Below the pieces are notes generated by a model, which saw only the letters and a program-made list of their open reading frames with translations, had not been told where the DNA came from and did not search any database. The translations under genes and the position numbers were made by a program. Below are positions 1 through 11,578 of a stretch of DNA of 64,000 nt, in pieces. The stretch spans positions 440,355,213-440,419,212 of the forward strand of contig NC_081407.1 of the NCBI RefSeq assembly GCF_030272615.1, written 5' to 3'. Each line of letters opens with the position of its first letter. Position 1 is the first letter of the stretch. This stretch comes from Cryptomeria japonica (taxonomy: Eukaryota > Streptophyta > Pinopsida > Cupressales > Cupressaceae).

Positions 1-842
1 TTGGAGAAATCATTGAGAAATAAGGAAGAGGTCATAGGTGGATTATAGTAGCTATTGATTATTTTACCAAATGGATTGAAGCTATACCCACTAGGAGAGC
101 CACAAGTAAGATTGTTATTAACTTCTTGATGGATAATGTCATAACCAGGTTTGGTGTTCCTGTGAAATTAGTGATGGATAATGCCATGAGTTTCAGATCA
201 GAAGAGTTTGTTGAATTTTGCACTAGTCATGGGATAATTATGTCATACTCTTCACCATACCATCGTCAGGGTAATGGGCAAGCTGAATCAAGAAATAAAA
301 GCCTTTTGAACATTATTAAGAAAATCTTGGAGGAAAATAAAAGGTCTTGGGACTAGAAGTTGAAATTAGCCCTTTGGGCAGATAGGGTTATTGTAAAGAG
401 AGAAATTAGTGTCTCACCTTTTGAGTTGGTCTATGGTATGCAATCTAGGGTGCCAGTCAATAATCTTCTTCTAGTATATAAGTTCCTGCAAGCTGAAGAC
501 ATGGAGTTATCTTAACCTATGGAGGACCAGATGATTCAGATGGTGGAGATAGAAGAAATTAGAACTTTGGCTCACAAGAGGAACTTGAAGATCCAATTAC
601 AGTCAAAATATCTATTTGACAAAAGGACCTCACTGAGAAAATTTCAAATTGGTGATATGGTTCTTCAGTGGAATGCGAAAGCACAAGATAAGGGAAAACA
701 CAAAAAATTTGAGTCACTATGGATAGGCCCCTCTGTGGTTTGTGATCTTAATGGAAAGGATTCATATTTTTTGTAGAATATGAATGATAAAGTACAGGAA
801 TTTCCAGTGCATGGACAATTCCTGAAACATTACTTCTCTTAA
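1..842 (+). pseudogene. Tat-like Ty3/gypsy integrase and pol C-terminus (broken, 5' end outside window)
   Basis: This is the DNA-integration domain at the end of a gypsy polyprotein. In one frame the sequence shows the core motif around IVAIDYFTKW (first catalytic Asp), LVMDNAMSF (second Asp) and YHRQGNGQAESRNK (catalytic Glu), so all three D,D,E residues are present. The GNGQAE-S-NK form is typical of the Tat/Athila branch of plant gypsy elements. The C-terminal part (about 519-842) has the GDMVLQWN-type integrase tail and ends at TAA 840-842. Three in-frame stops break it: TAG 354, TAA 513 and TAG 774. Each sits where Gln would be natural. No frameshift is visible. The Zn-finger part and all upstream domains lie outside the window. 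Confidence 0.85.
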
Positions 843-1369
843 TGTCCATGCACAGTAGGTCTTAGTCTGTACATATTTTGGTTTACTTTTCTTCTTATTT
901 TTTCTCTTGTTTTGGTCTATTCTCTAGAGAGTTTCTGAATTCTTGTGTTGATCTTGTGATCAACCATCCCCAGTCAGAGCCGCTATTATCACTATTTAAA
1001 AAATGGATATTCTTGTTCCATAATTGGCTAAAAGTCTGCAAAAAATTGAGTCTGGTATGGCCTTGTTGCCTCTGATTGTCTCAGGTCAGAAAAGGGTTTA
1101 AGGTTTGAGTTCTAACCCTTTTAGTTTTTGAGAAAAACCCTTATGTTCTAATTCTGTGTTACTTTTATCACTTAAAGAAGGGTCGATCTATCATGAGAAG
1201 TGTCCCCCCATTAGTTATTTCCCTAGGTGGTCCCTTAAATTTTTAAATTTATGCATCTTTACTTTACCTTGTTCTAATGATTGTCGGGCCCCATAAGTAT
1301 TGTGCAACTCTTTATTAATCCTACAGTTGTCATTGTTTCGTTAAGCAGAGGTGCTAGCAAGTTAAGTTT
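843..1369. other. non-coding spacer after gypsy pol
   Basis: I see no supported gene. The sequence is T-rich and lies between the pol stop and the repeat array. It is probably the untranslated region of the same Tat-like element. Confidence 0.4.
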
Positions 1370-2440
1370 CATGAAGTAGCAAAAAACCTTGGTGGGCCCA
1401 ACCAGGTGGATTGACTGTCAGATAAAGGAACTGCATCTTGATTATGATCCAGCGGCTCACGTTGATTCACTAGCCCGAGATGCACATGGTATAAGTTCTG
1501 CAAAACAGCAAAAACACATGGCGGGTCCCAAAGACAAGCGGCTTTCCTTGGTTAAAAGGTGATCAAGTTGGAAAAGGATTGACAGCTCATGTTGATTCGC
1601 AGCCAAAACATGCACGTGTTATACTTATCGTGAAGTAGCAAAAAGGTGGTGGGCCCGAACAAGGTGGTCATAGAAAGGATAAACAACAGGCAAGTTCCTG
1701 AGATCTAATAGCCCACATGTATACACGAAGACAAGATGATCGCAAGTTAGTCATCGCGAAATGGCAAAAGATAGGTGCCAATCACATGAAGGCATGACGT
1801 GGTAGGATAGATGGTGTGTTTCATAGAGTGTAATAGTGACATGTCGTGTACACATGGCTCTAAAGGGTAGTTGAGGGCCCACCTTGGTTCAACCGACAGT
1901 TATGTGGAGAATAGTGAAGCAAAGCACGTGGCGGATTCAAAATGGAACCCGATGGAACTTCTTGGGCAAATGGCCAACTGTCACATGGCATTTGTTAACT
2001 GGTGATGAGGTAGAGAAAGTGATCTCTAAGTTAAAGGGCCCACTTGAAAGGTTTAAAGCCTGCTAAGAGATATTTATCTCATGGTCGATCCAACGGTCAT
2101 CATTGTTTCGTGGCCCGAAGATGCCTGCAGCTTAGTCTCAGTGAAATGGTGAAAACTGTTAGCCATCAAGGTAAGGCACAATTAGTTAGTGAAACTGACT
2201 ATTGTTGTTGGAGTTAAAGACCGGGTAGTTAGAGCTTGATCTAATGGCTAGCGTGGCTTCATGAAGGAAAAGTTCACAAGTGTTAAAGCCTACGAAATAG
2301 CGAAAAGAAGGTAGGGCCCAACACTAACATAGAGAGATCAAATGGAGATAAAGGCAGTGTAAGTTCTCATAATCCAATGGCCAGCATTGCTTTTCAAAAG
2401 AAAAGGGCAAAGGTTTTATGTTCTGCAAAATAGCGAAAGA
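1370..2440 (+). repeat. diverged ~130 bp tandem repeat in the 3' untranslated part of the Tat-like element
   Basis: The motif GAAGTAGCAAAAA followed shortly by GGTGGGCCC recurs in decayed form near 1376, 1500, 1632, 1757, 1905, 2146, 2295 and 2420. A second motif, resembling GATCCAGCGGCTCACGTTGATTC with changes, recurs between them (about 1448, 1575, 2086, 2250 and 2368). Most spacings are 125-150 bp. Tandem repeats downstream of pol are known in Tat/Ogre-type plant elements. Exact unit limits were not computed. Confidence 0.6.
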
Positions 2441-2777
2441 GCGAAACAAAGAGAAATACTCAGAGAAGTTATGACCTGTTGGAGCCTGTTTTCGAATTTG
2501 ATTTATGAATTCAATTCTGAGGTGATGGTTGAAGCATGCGGGATAAATTTCTAAAATTTAATGCCAACTTTCTATATTAGAGTCCGCATCAACTTGAATG
2601 TTGGCATCATTTCAACGAGTCTGTTGCAGGGCAATTGGTGCAGAGCAGTTTTCTTCAAGCGAATAATAGGTTTTTGTGTCGTTTCTTGGTAATTCTGGTC
2701 TGATTTCAGTTCTTGTTGTCTGAATTGTTTCATTAGAGGTTTGTGATTGTTTCAATTGGTATAATTGCATATTCAAG

Positions 2778-5700
2778 ATGGCACCGAGAAGGGAGTTGAC
2801 AGGAAAAGTGAATTACCAGGACAAGAACATTTGTGATTATTTTTTAGAACAGTTAACCATGTCTACCAATACTGGGGCTAAGGCAAAAGAATTAGTACCA
2901 AAGAAACCTCGACTGAGAATTGGGGATGGCTTGTATGATAAAGGCAATTGGTTAAGGGATCCAGAAATAGGGATGTCAGGTTTAGAACTGTTCAAAGTAG
3001 GTTTTGGGCAGAGACATGCCCTCGCCCCTTTGAATAGCATATGGGAACTGGATGTGGGGAAGCTTGTGGTCCCTGGTATATTCATGGACGTATATTTGTT
3101 GACCTTGATTTCATAGAATTATGACCCTATAGCAAGATGTATCAGGAGTGTGAAGGGATCAGCCCTGATTGAAATAAAAGATGATGAATTCAGAAACATG
3201 TTTAAACTCAGTGAGGCTTCCAATTTGTTAGAACCCATTGACTTTGAGTCATTAGCCTAGATCTACAATGCACAGAGGCATCATCTTAGGAGTGACCCAT
3301 TGAAAGAGTTTTTTGTTAAGATAGGAGGGTTAACAATTGTAGGACCTAGCGTAATGGAACCATTCTCTCTCAATTTATTTACTCTAAGAGCTAAGGGTAT
3401 GTATTGCGCACTATGTCAGGTCTTTGGAGAAGATGCTAAGAGAAACATGCCAACCCCTTACATGCTAATGATTGTACAAATTTTGAACCCCTTTCTAGCA
3501 ATAACATTTGATTATGTGCCATACCTTACTAATGCAATTCATGCAAAGCTAGTAGGGATGAAAAATGGTAAGGTGGATAGGCCGTTTGGAAGGTACTCCC
3601 TATTAATGCACATGTTTTTGTTCAAAGGTGTTGACTATTTTGCAAAGGAAATGGACTTGGTCAAGGTAAAGGATAAGGAAGAGATGCATGTCCAACTTTG
3701 GAGCATTGTTTTATCCTGGGATAGAAAAGATGCTAGTTTTCGAAAGTTTTATAGATGCTTTGCATGTAAGATTAAAATTCTTTTATGCATAGAAAACCCT
3801 AGGATTCCTAAGGCCCTCTTGGAATTCCTCAGACCTAAAGAGTTTGCAGAGGGTATTAAGATTGCTCACAATTGGGGAGACATGTATCTGTAACTTGTTC
3901 CTACCATTTTCAGAGTGTATGGTTTTAGAGGTACTCCCTATTTACTGCCCTATCAGGTCCCATTGAAGATAGGAATTGCAAAAGTATTCAGATAGATTCG
4001 AGGAGCACAAGAGGCAAAGCTGACCAATAGGGGTAAAGGGACCATTTTCCCAACTATCACCATGGCCCACCATTTTGTAATCACTAAAGGTGGCTGGAAA
4101 TATTTTGAAGAATTCTTTAAGCCATATAGGCTGTCAACTACATTTTCAAGATGTGCAGACACTGAGGACTTTTTCAATGGCATGTTTAGAAAGAGGGTAG
4201 TGTGTAAAGGTAGGCCTCACCAATTTCAGTTCCCTGAAGATTTAATTAGGAATGAATTCAGCTTACATGAGTAGGAACTGAGGAAGGAGAAGTGGGTTGC
4301 ATATAAAAGGGCACTTGATTTTATTCATCAATTTGATAGTAGCTATGACCCTCTTTCTAGCTTTAACCCTTTTGAGGAGAAAGTCAAATTCGTGATTCTC
4401 TATTTTGAAGACCTCATGCAGACCTTAAAAGAAAAAAGAGAGGATATAATGCAAAATGATCCTGACAGGGTTAAATTCATCCTAGCTAAGTGTGCCTTTC
4501 CTAAGGCTATCCCATCTAGTGACTATGTAATGCATAAGAAATCAAAGTACACTGTGATGATGTCAGTGACAGGTGAGCCTTCCACTTCAAGAAGGAAAAG
4601 AGCAACTGAAGATGTCATTGACATCTAAAATTCCCCTAAAAGGCAAAGAGTGGGGAAGGAAGTTGAAACTGATGAACCTCAGTATTCTCCATCTTAGTCC
4701 CCTATCCACATAGGAGATGAGCAAGCGGTAGCTGAACAATTATTATAGTTAGGGAGTCTCAGTGAGATTGCCTATACCTATGAGGACACCCAAGAGGGGA
4801 TGCCAGAAGAGCCACCTAGTTCTGAAATGAACTTGACTGATGGTGAGCTAAAGGGCAAATAATTAGACCTTATTGTTAAGCAAGCTAGTGAGGAATTCCT
4901 GGCTGACAGTAATTTTGTTACAACAGGGGCTTTCATGCAATTTGTGTGCAAGCAAAACATGGAACAATTAAAGGTCAGATGTGAGGAGAGGAAGAGTGAA
5001 CAACCTCTCAGAGATGCAACTCAGGTGGAAGAAGAAATAAAGCAAGAAATGATGGAAGAGTTTAAGAGTATAACCCCTGAGAAAGGAAGAGAGATGGTGT
5101 CTAAAGTTGGTGTGTTAATCCTCCCTAAATGGGATATAGTTGATGCTCTAGTTCTTGAAGTAGTGAGGAAGGAAACCAAACCAATGGAAGGAGTGACCTT
5201 CAGCAAATATTATGCTACCTTAGTCATGTGGTCACTAAAGAAGGATGAGAACAAAAAGAGGAAAGGTGTATCAGATTCTAGTCTCTTAGGAGGCATGATT
5301 ATTAAGAGAGTCCAAGATACAAGGGTAGTGGAAGCTGTAAGCACAGTTTTGGAAACTGCAAAGTTCAGTGTGACAGTAGCAGAAAAGGAAGCAAAAGAAA
5401 AGGAAAATCTCCAATTGAAATTGGAGACCATCTTAAAGGCTTACAATGAGGCCAAAGAGGGAATAGCCAACAGGGACAACATTATCACTAGACTTCAGAG
5501 TCAGTTGGCAGGTCAACACCATCCAGGTGAATCCTCTACACTCATGATAGCTTCCTCTCTAGCAAGACTTCCACCTACTAGTCCCATTATAGAATATCCC
5601 CCTTCTCCTTTGCCTTCTAGTTTCCAGTCAGCTAAAACTATCCAACTTGAGTTGGAAAAGTTGAAACAAGCTCAAGCCTTGTTTAAAAACAAGTATGAAG

Positions 5701-6407
5701 AAAAGGTGAAAGCTACTATCTTGAAGTTTGTTGATTCAATCAAGGCCTCCATTGTATATATTAATATGAAGAGGATTTTGGATGTTTTGATCAAATTCAA
5801 AGAGGATGAAGCCACTTTGGAACCAATCCTTAATAAGTGGATGCCTAGGGGTAAGGAGTTAGAGCTCATGTGTTCATCCCATGCAGATGTAGAGGAGAAT
5901 GACAATCTAAGGTCCACCAATGAGTTCATAAAAGAGATGAACATACTCTCAGAGGAAAAGGTAGGTGTAAAAAGAAAAGCCCAATTATATAGAAAAGAAT
6001 ATTCAGATGAAAAATTTGAATTGTTTCGAGGGGGATTTGTTGGTCCAATTCAGTTGAAAAAGGAGAAGACCTAGCTAGAAGAGCTGGACCACAAATTGTC
6101 CTTAAGGGTTAATGAAATTATTAACACTGATGACACATCCCTATTTGTCCAAACAGTTGAAGAAATTGAAAAGGTAAAATCACACTATGGTTTCATAGAA
6201 ACAGAAATTGGGCAGTTAAGGGCCACTTGGAAGAGGCTAGAAGGAATGAAATAAAAGATAGTTAACTTTGCTTGGCAAAGTAATGATGTGTTCTAGGAAT
6301 GGAAAGGCAAATATGTCAGACAAAGGGAAGATGCTCCAAAGCAGGTAGAAAAGGTTGCAACAGAACAACAAACAGAAGAGGTTGTTGATATTGAGAAGGA
6401 CTTGTAA
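2778..6407 (+). pseudogene. large 3' ORF of the Tat-like element, function unknown, 12 internal stops
   Basis: A single frame runs 1209 codons from ATG 2778 to TAA 6405-6407 without any frameshift. Twelve in-frame stops break it: TAG at 3114, 3258, 3993, 4272, 4695, 4746, 6072 and 6294, and TAA at 3891, 4626, 4860 and 6252. There is no TGA. The N-terminal third (to about 4270) looks globular and mixed in composition. Residues encoded near 4560-4680 are basic (SRRKRA, KRQRVGK), like a nuclear-targeting patch. The part after 4935 is rich in Glu and Lys and likely coiled coil. I recognise no gag, protease, RT, RNase H or zinc-knuckle motif and no clear membrane segment. It follows the integrase in the same strand and frame, so a 3' accessory ORF of a Tat-type element is the likeliest reading. 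An independent pol-less element is the alternative. Confidence 0.6.
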
Positions 6408-7342
6408 TTGTTTATTGGAGAGTATCGCGGTTTGTAACAACTTTTCTTAGGAATGTCCGAAGCTTGTAAGCATCCATAATATTATAAATGGATATCAGGA
6501 CTAGTGTAAAAAGGATCACAAGAATTTTATAAAGAAATGTTGTAGAAATATATCTGGGTTTTTCTAGTTATAACAGAGAATACTTTGAGTTATGTAAAGT
6601 TTTTTTCTAAATGGATATCAATATACAAATTAGAAACTTTCGAGCCTAAAATTGTGTTGTCTTCTCATGTGATTTCAGTAATTTACTGGTTTCATTTGAG
6701 TATCTAGGGTTATTCAACTGAAAATGGATTGTAATGCAATCTTTATGGATATGTTTCTTAGCTTTTCTCTTGAGGAGAGGAATTAAATATGCATGAAATA
6801 TCTCTCTCAGTAGGTGACTTTGTTTGAAGCTTTGAATTTGATAAACACTTTTTAGTTTAACAAGAAAGAACTCTTATAAATGTCAGGCATGCATGGGGTT
6901 AATAGAAGCCAAAGTGATGAGATGTATGGGGACGTTTAATTGTGAAATCCTTGCTTAATTTAGGTGACTCTATAGCCTAGATAAGGCACTGGTAATAGTT
7001 GTAGTTTTCTATCTACATCTCTTGAGGATCAATACTAAAAATGAGCATAAGTTTTCCTTTATTATTTTAGTTAATGTTGAGGTGATAAAATCCACTTGTT
7101 TTTGGACACTAGTTTACTGGGGATCTTGTTTAAAAGTGTGAAATTATTCACAAAAGGTATACCCACCTGAACTTTGGATAAGTTCAAAGTGTAGAAGGTT
7201 CTCGAAACCTTGTCATATGTTACTCTAAGATTCTATTTTCCTTGATCTCTTCATTTGCAAATAGAGTTATTCATTTTCTTAGAGGGGATAAGTGGGAATC
7301 AGAATTTGAGACTAACATAAGGGTCAGACCAAATTCTTCTAG
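6408..7342 (+). other. non-coding region, possible 3' LTR of the Tat-like element
   Basis: No ORF is supported. The stretch follows the terminal stop of the 3' ORF and precedes the remains of a different element, so it should contain the gypsy 3' LTR. No second copy is in the window and I cannot fix its ends. Confidence 0.3.
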
Positions 7343-9628
7343 AAGAATCCAGATTTTCTTACATCTCAGGAAGAATTTGCAAAAGCTACATCCTCCAGCA
7401 TTCCTGACAAATCAAAAGGCAAAGGTATTTTGGGTAGTTCAACTCCAATTTTGATCACACTGATAGTAACTATAGACATACAGACACAACTGACAATAAA
7501 GGAGAGTGTATAGTCCATACCGACTGAAACTATTTTTGAGAATGGAAATGCACAGGATATTGTAAATATTGTGGATAATACTCCGCCGACAGTAATTGAC
7601 ACTACACCAAGTGGTGAAGCCACCAGTGCAAAAGAGGTTGTAGAGGATAAGGTAAAGGAAATTGAATCTATACCAACAATTAAAATTGATTCCTCAGCAA
7701 AGGTTTTGGCAATTGACACTTCTCAGGTTGAGAAGAAATCCGTCATTGAGATGAGTTGCACTGAGTTGATGATGATGGCTACTCAAAAAATTATTGAAGG
7801 AGGGTACTGCAAACAAGGGAATAATTGATCAATCAATTACAATATTGCATAGATTTGACGAATACTAAGAGGGGGGGTGAATTATTATGCCAAAAATATT
7901 TGCACTTAAACACTTTGCAACACTAGCAGTAAACCGGTAAAATAGTTTAATAGACAAACTGGTTAACAAACATGCAAACCAAATAGCTAATAATGCATTC
8001 ACCCACAGTAGCACAAACACCATAACACAAGATATTTTGACATGGAAACCCAAATGGGAAAAACCATGGTGAGATGGAACTCACAAGTAACTATCTACAG
8101 AATAGGAACCAGATCGGTTAAGGTCAGACCGGTTAAGGTCTTATAATGTTCTTTACCAGAACAAATCCTGTTAAGAATCTCAATCTCTGTTAGGAGATAA
8201 ATCTGATTAAAGACTACCTTGCTGGAGGATTTTAGATCCACAGATGTGAACCACCTTGTTAGAGGATTTACAAGAGGCTTTTGGGCCTACCTGGTTAAGG
8301 GCTACAGACTTGTCAAAGATGTGAGTAATCAACAAGTGTTTGATCTAGCTAATAATATAGACCGCACGGTTAGATCCTTGATAGCTCATTCTTAATGCAC
8401 TATTGCATTACTTCAGTCTTCTACACATTCATAATCTCTCCAACTCCTCAACCACCTTAAACCCTAGCCGCAATATCAACTATCGCAACAACAAATAACA
8501 ACCTAAAACCCTAGACATGATGTCCTTATAAAGGAAACTGATTTCATGTCGGTCCAATAGGATTGCATTACAATTTCCTAGGTTCAATGAACTTGGACAT
8601 ACTAGGTAATACGTCACAAAAAGCATCACTACAGTGTCAACACTGTCAAACAATCGGTGGGTGGTAACTCATCACAAAGTATTACCGATTCATACAAAAT
8701 GTCGGTTGCCAGTTTGACAAAAATGAAGACTGGTAGAAATGTGTTATGTCGCTGTAATCCCTCGTATCGCTTGAGGTCAACATGCTGCTTCAAACTAGGA
8801 AACACATTCTGCAAAACATCAATAGTCTAAAGACTATAATACAACATACCGGTTGGAACAAATGTCGGTTGTGTTCTAACTTATACGTATAAAGGGGATC
8901 TCAATGCAAGTGTGTGTCCATCAATGACAATCAAAACATCAAAAATGCCAACAAGATTGAAACCTAATTGTAAGATTGACGATGGAGCAAGCCCTTCCGG
9001 CAAGCTCAAGACTCTAACAGAACATATTTCTAACAATTTTCAATCTCCGAAGCGGATTGTAGATTGATAGGCTTTATAAAGATTCACTACAACTAAAAGA
9101 GCAACCTTTGACCAGATCATTGAAATAGAGAAAAAGAAAATTGAGGCCAAACTCATTCTTATTGAGAATTGTCTAAAACAAGGTACAAATATCTGTAGGG
9201 CCTGTTGTAACATAGGAATTCTTACAGCTAATGTAGATAGAAGATTAAAGGAGTTACATGATAAAGCAACTATCATTGCAAACTCTTTTGATGGATTAAC
9301 CACACTGACCACATCTGTTGATGGACAAATTTTGTCCTTGGAGAACCATTTTTTTTCTTTTGAGAAGGAGAGAGATAAATTTATTAGGAGAGAAAGAAGC
9401 CTTAGAGTATTGGTGAGTCCCAAATTGGATTCACTGGGTGTTCATAAGAGAGAGTGCATGGACATGATTGCTAAACCCACACTGACAGATGTCAAAGAGA
9501 AGGAAACACTTGCCCACTTACTAAGTGGACTAGAATCTATATCTAACACCTTCAAAACTAGCGGGGATACATATCTTCAATTGTTGAATAAGGCTTACCC
9601 CAAAATTTTGAAGTTGGTTAAACTCTAG
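7343..9628 (+). pseudogene. coiled-coil ORF of pol-less LTR element F, interrupted by a solo LTR
   Basis: The ORF reads in one frame from about 7343 (NPDFLTSQEEF) through a Thr/Lys/Glu-rich stretch, with one TAG near 7508. A one-base shift in GGAGGGT near 7800 is needed to continue. A solo LTR then interrupts it at 7856-8953. If the LTR and one AGATT copy are ignored, the frame reads straight through (ILHR joined to LKPNCKIDD). A few stops follow near 9065-9080, then an open helical, Lys/Glu-rich segment runs to TAG 9626-9628. The 3' end lies about 240 bp upstream of the element's PPT and LTR, where pol would end in an autonomous copia element. No catalytic motif is recognisable. The 5' end and 5' LTR are missing. 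Confidence 0.5.
7856..8953 (-). mobile_element. solo LTR of a copia-type element (E), minus orientation, TSD AGATT
   Basis: The 1098 bp segment starts TGACGAATACTAAGAGGGGG and ends GCCAACA on the plus strand. It is flanked by identical 5 bp direct repeats AGATT (7851-7855 and 8954-8958). The minus strand shows the usual plant copia LTR landmarks: a TGTTGGCATT start, a GGTTTTTCCC/GGGTTTCC hairpin (8041-8070) and a C-run near the 3' end. There is no internal region, so it is an LTR-LTR recombination product. It interrupts the ORF of element F, so it inserted after F. Confidence 0.8.
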
Positions 9629-9864
9629 TGAAATTAACAGTATTCATTTATTCTTTTGTTCTAAATTCCTTCAATTCTTTCACCGGCCTTTGGCATTGAT
9701 GCCAAAGAGGGAGTATGTATATATGTGAAAAATATCAGAAAAATTAGATAGGATCACATGGGAAGGGTATCAGGATATCAAAAGGACTGTATTGGTCAGG
9801 GGAAGCATAATTCAGTTGAACCGCCAGGGAATCCATTTTTCACATGAGTGTTGCCATCAATGCC

Positions 9865-9875
9865 AAAGGGGGAGA
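9865..9875 (+). promoter_or_regulatory. polypurine tract of element F
   Basis: AAAGGGGGAGA, preceded by AATGCC, lies two bases before TGTTGG of the LTR. This is the plus-strand primer site typical of SIRE-like copia elements. An identical tract precedes the 3' LTR of element A. Confidence 0.8.
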
Positions 9876-9876
9876 T

Positions 9877-10786
9877 TGTTGGCAATTGATACTCATCGGA
9901 TTCATTTTGTTGTCATTGATGGTAACAAGATTAGGTAGAAGTTATATACCATCATTAGGAGGCATATATCGGCAGACACTGGCTTTGGAGCATTCAGGGC
10001 TACACCAGCACCGACATCAGTACTTGAAGGAAGCCAACATCAAGGGAGATTTATTTTGTAAATCATGTTGTAATTATTGTTGAGGCTAACATTAAATAAC
10101 TTTTGTAATACATTTTAATCCAACATAAGGCATATTATTTGTAATGGATATATAGGTTAGTCTGCTCGATCATTTTGGATATGACATAAGATATGATATA
10201 AGATATGACATAGGAGAATATAGCAGAACTATATAATGCAAAGTATATGTAAGTAAATCATTTGTATGAAAATGTTATATCATACAATGATCTATAGATA
10301 GCTTCGAAATCATTCTTGGAGGAGAAAAGATACCAGTAGTAGTGTCCAGGATTTATGAACCGGTACAGAGCAGAGCTAGAACCAGAACTCTATTTGGCAT
10401 AGCAGATGCATTTTTGAGTTCATTTTTATTGTTTTACCTCAGCAGAAACTTGTAGTCAACGAGACTTTTTAGTGATGAGCAGTATGCTTTAGGCAATGTG
10501 CCTTCCTGCATGTGCAGGCCCCCATTATATGTAATATCCTTTCATATGGCAAGTGAACTGATATTAAGGGTCACAAATCCCATTGTGGTTTTTCCTCTTT
10601 GAGGTTTTCCATGTATAAATTATGTGTGTTATGGTGTTCATTTATGTGAATGATTTATTTTCTTCATCTTATATTTTTATATGTTTACCGGTTTATATGT
10701 GTATGGTATAAAAGAATAAAATCTTGTGTTACTGGCAAAACACTGATTCAACACCCCCCCCCCCTCAGTGTTCTTGGATCCCAATA
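9877..10786 (+). repeat. 3' LTR of element F
   Basis: It starts TGTTGGCAATTGATAC directly after the PPT. It contains the LTR hairpin (10584-10614) and ends after a C-run (10754-10764) and CTTGGATCCCAATA, where the expected terminal CA appears mutated. The end at 10786 is set by the point where homology to the LTR of element G begins (GAATA). The partner 5' LTR is not in the window. Confidence 0.65.
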
Positions 10787-11578
10787 GAATATAGTTTTGG
10801 TTAAAAGCAATACTTGGAGGACAAAATCCTCTTACATAAACCCAACACGATCACCAATGATCGACCAAATCCTCTGCCTGAATGATATTACACTATTAAC
10901 ACATTACATCCTCGCATATATCCTTTTCCTATATCCTAATGTTCTATAATGAGATCTTACATCATATATAAACAAACCCTCAACCATAAACAATCAGGTC
11001 GGCCACCAGACAATAAAACAATTACATAATTACAAACCATGTTAGCCTAAGACCAAACAAATAATATCCAACCCATAAGACATCTCGAAAATACATCGAG
11101 AGGTCCAATCCACACGTTACATTAAGCCGGTCCATAACCTAGATACACCGTGACCCAATATAGGTCCAAACATGCTAAAGCAATGATCCCAATCTACCAA
11201 GTCACAAAAATGATCACCATCAACATATTGAATCTCCACTAGAAGCCGCACCAACACCACGTATGCATATCATCAAAGATCTTCATCAAAGCTCTGTCGA
11301 TGAAACCCTCGCCGGAACCACAAACCAAACTTGCTAGAAAGCAGGATAGCATTTGATCACCAAAACAAAACCAACTGACTAAATATGAACATGAGTAAGC
11401 CAATTCCATAACCAAATCATACTGGAGCATACTAGATCATGCTAGATCCAAACCAACCAGAAACCACACAACCTACTAGGACCAAAAGGGTGTCGGTAAA
11501 GAAGCCAAAACAACTAGCGTTGGCATCAATGACAAAAAATCAATGCAACACATAATAAATTCCTCCAAATGGCCAACA
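10787..11578 (-). repeat. truncated 3' LTR of element G
   Basis: Homology to 12571-13352 starts at GAATA and runs to GGCCAACA at 11578. Shared stretches include TCCTCTTACATAAACCCAAC and TAAGACATCTCGAAAA. The PPT follows in reverse (CTCCCCCTTT, 11581-11590). Confidence 0.75.

Noticed and set aside
2778-6407. Alternative genetic code (TAG/TAA as Gln)
   Set aside because: The sequence is a plant retroelement. Other elements in the window also have TGA stops and frameshifts, and B1/B2 show the same change as ordinary decay.
2778-6407. Retroviral-type envelope gene
   Set aside because: The position fits, but I see no signal peptide, furin-like site or clear membrane anchor.
7242-7454. Separate 70-codon gene
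   Set aside because: The frame has no family match, and the neighbouring frame fits the F ORF better.
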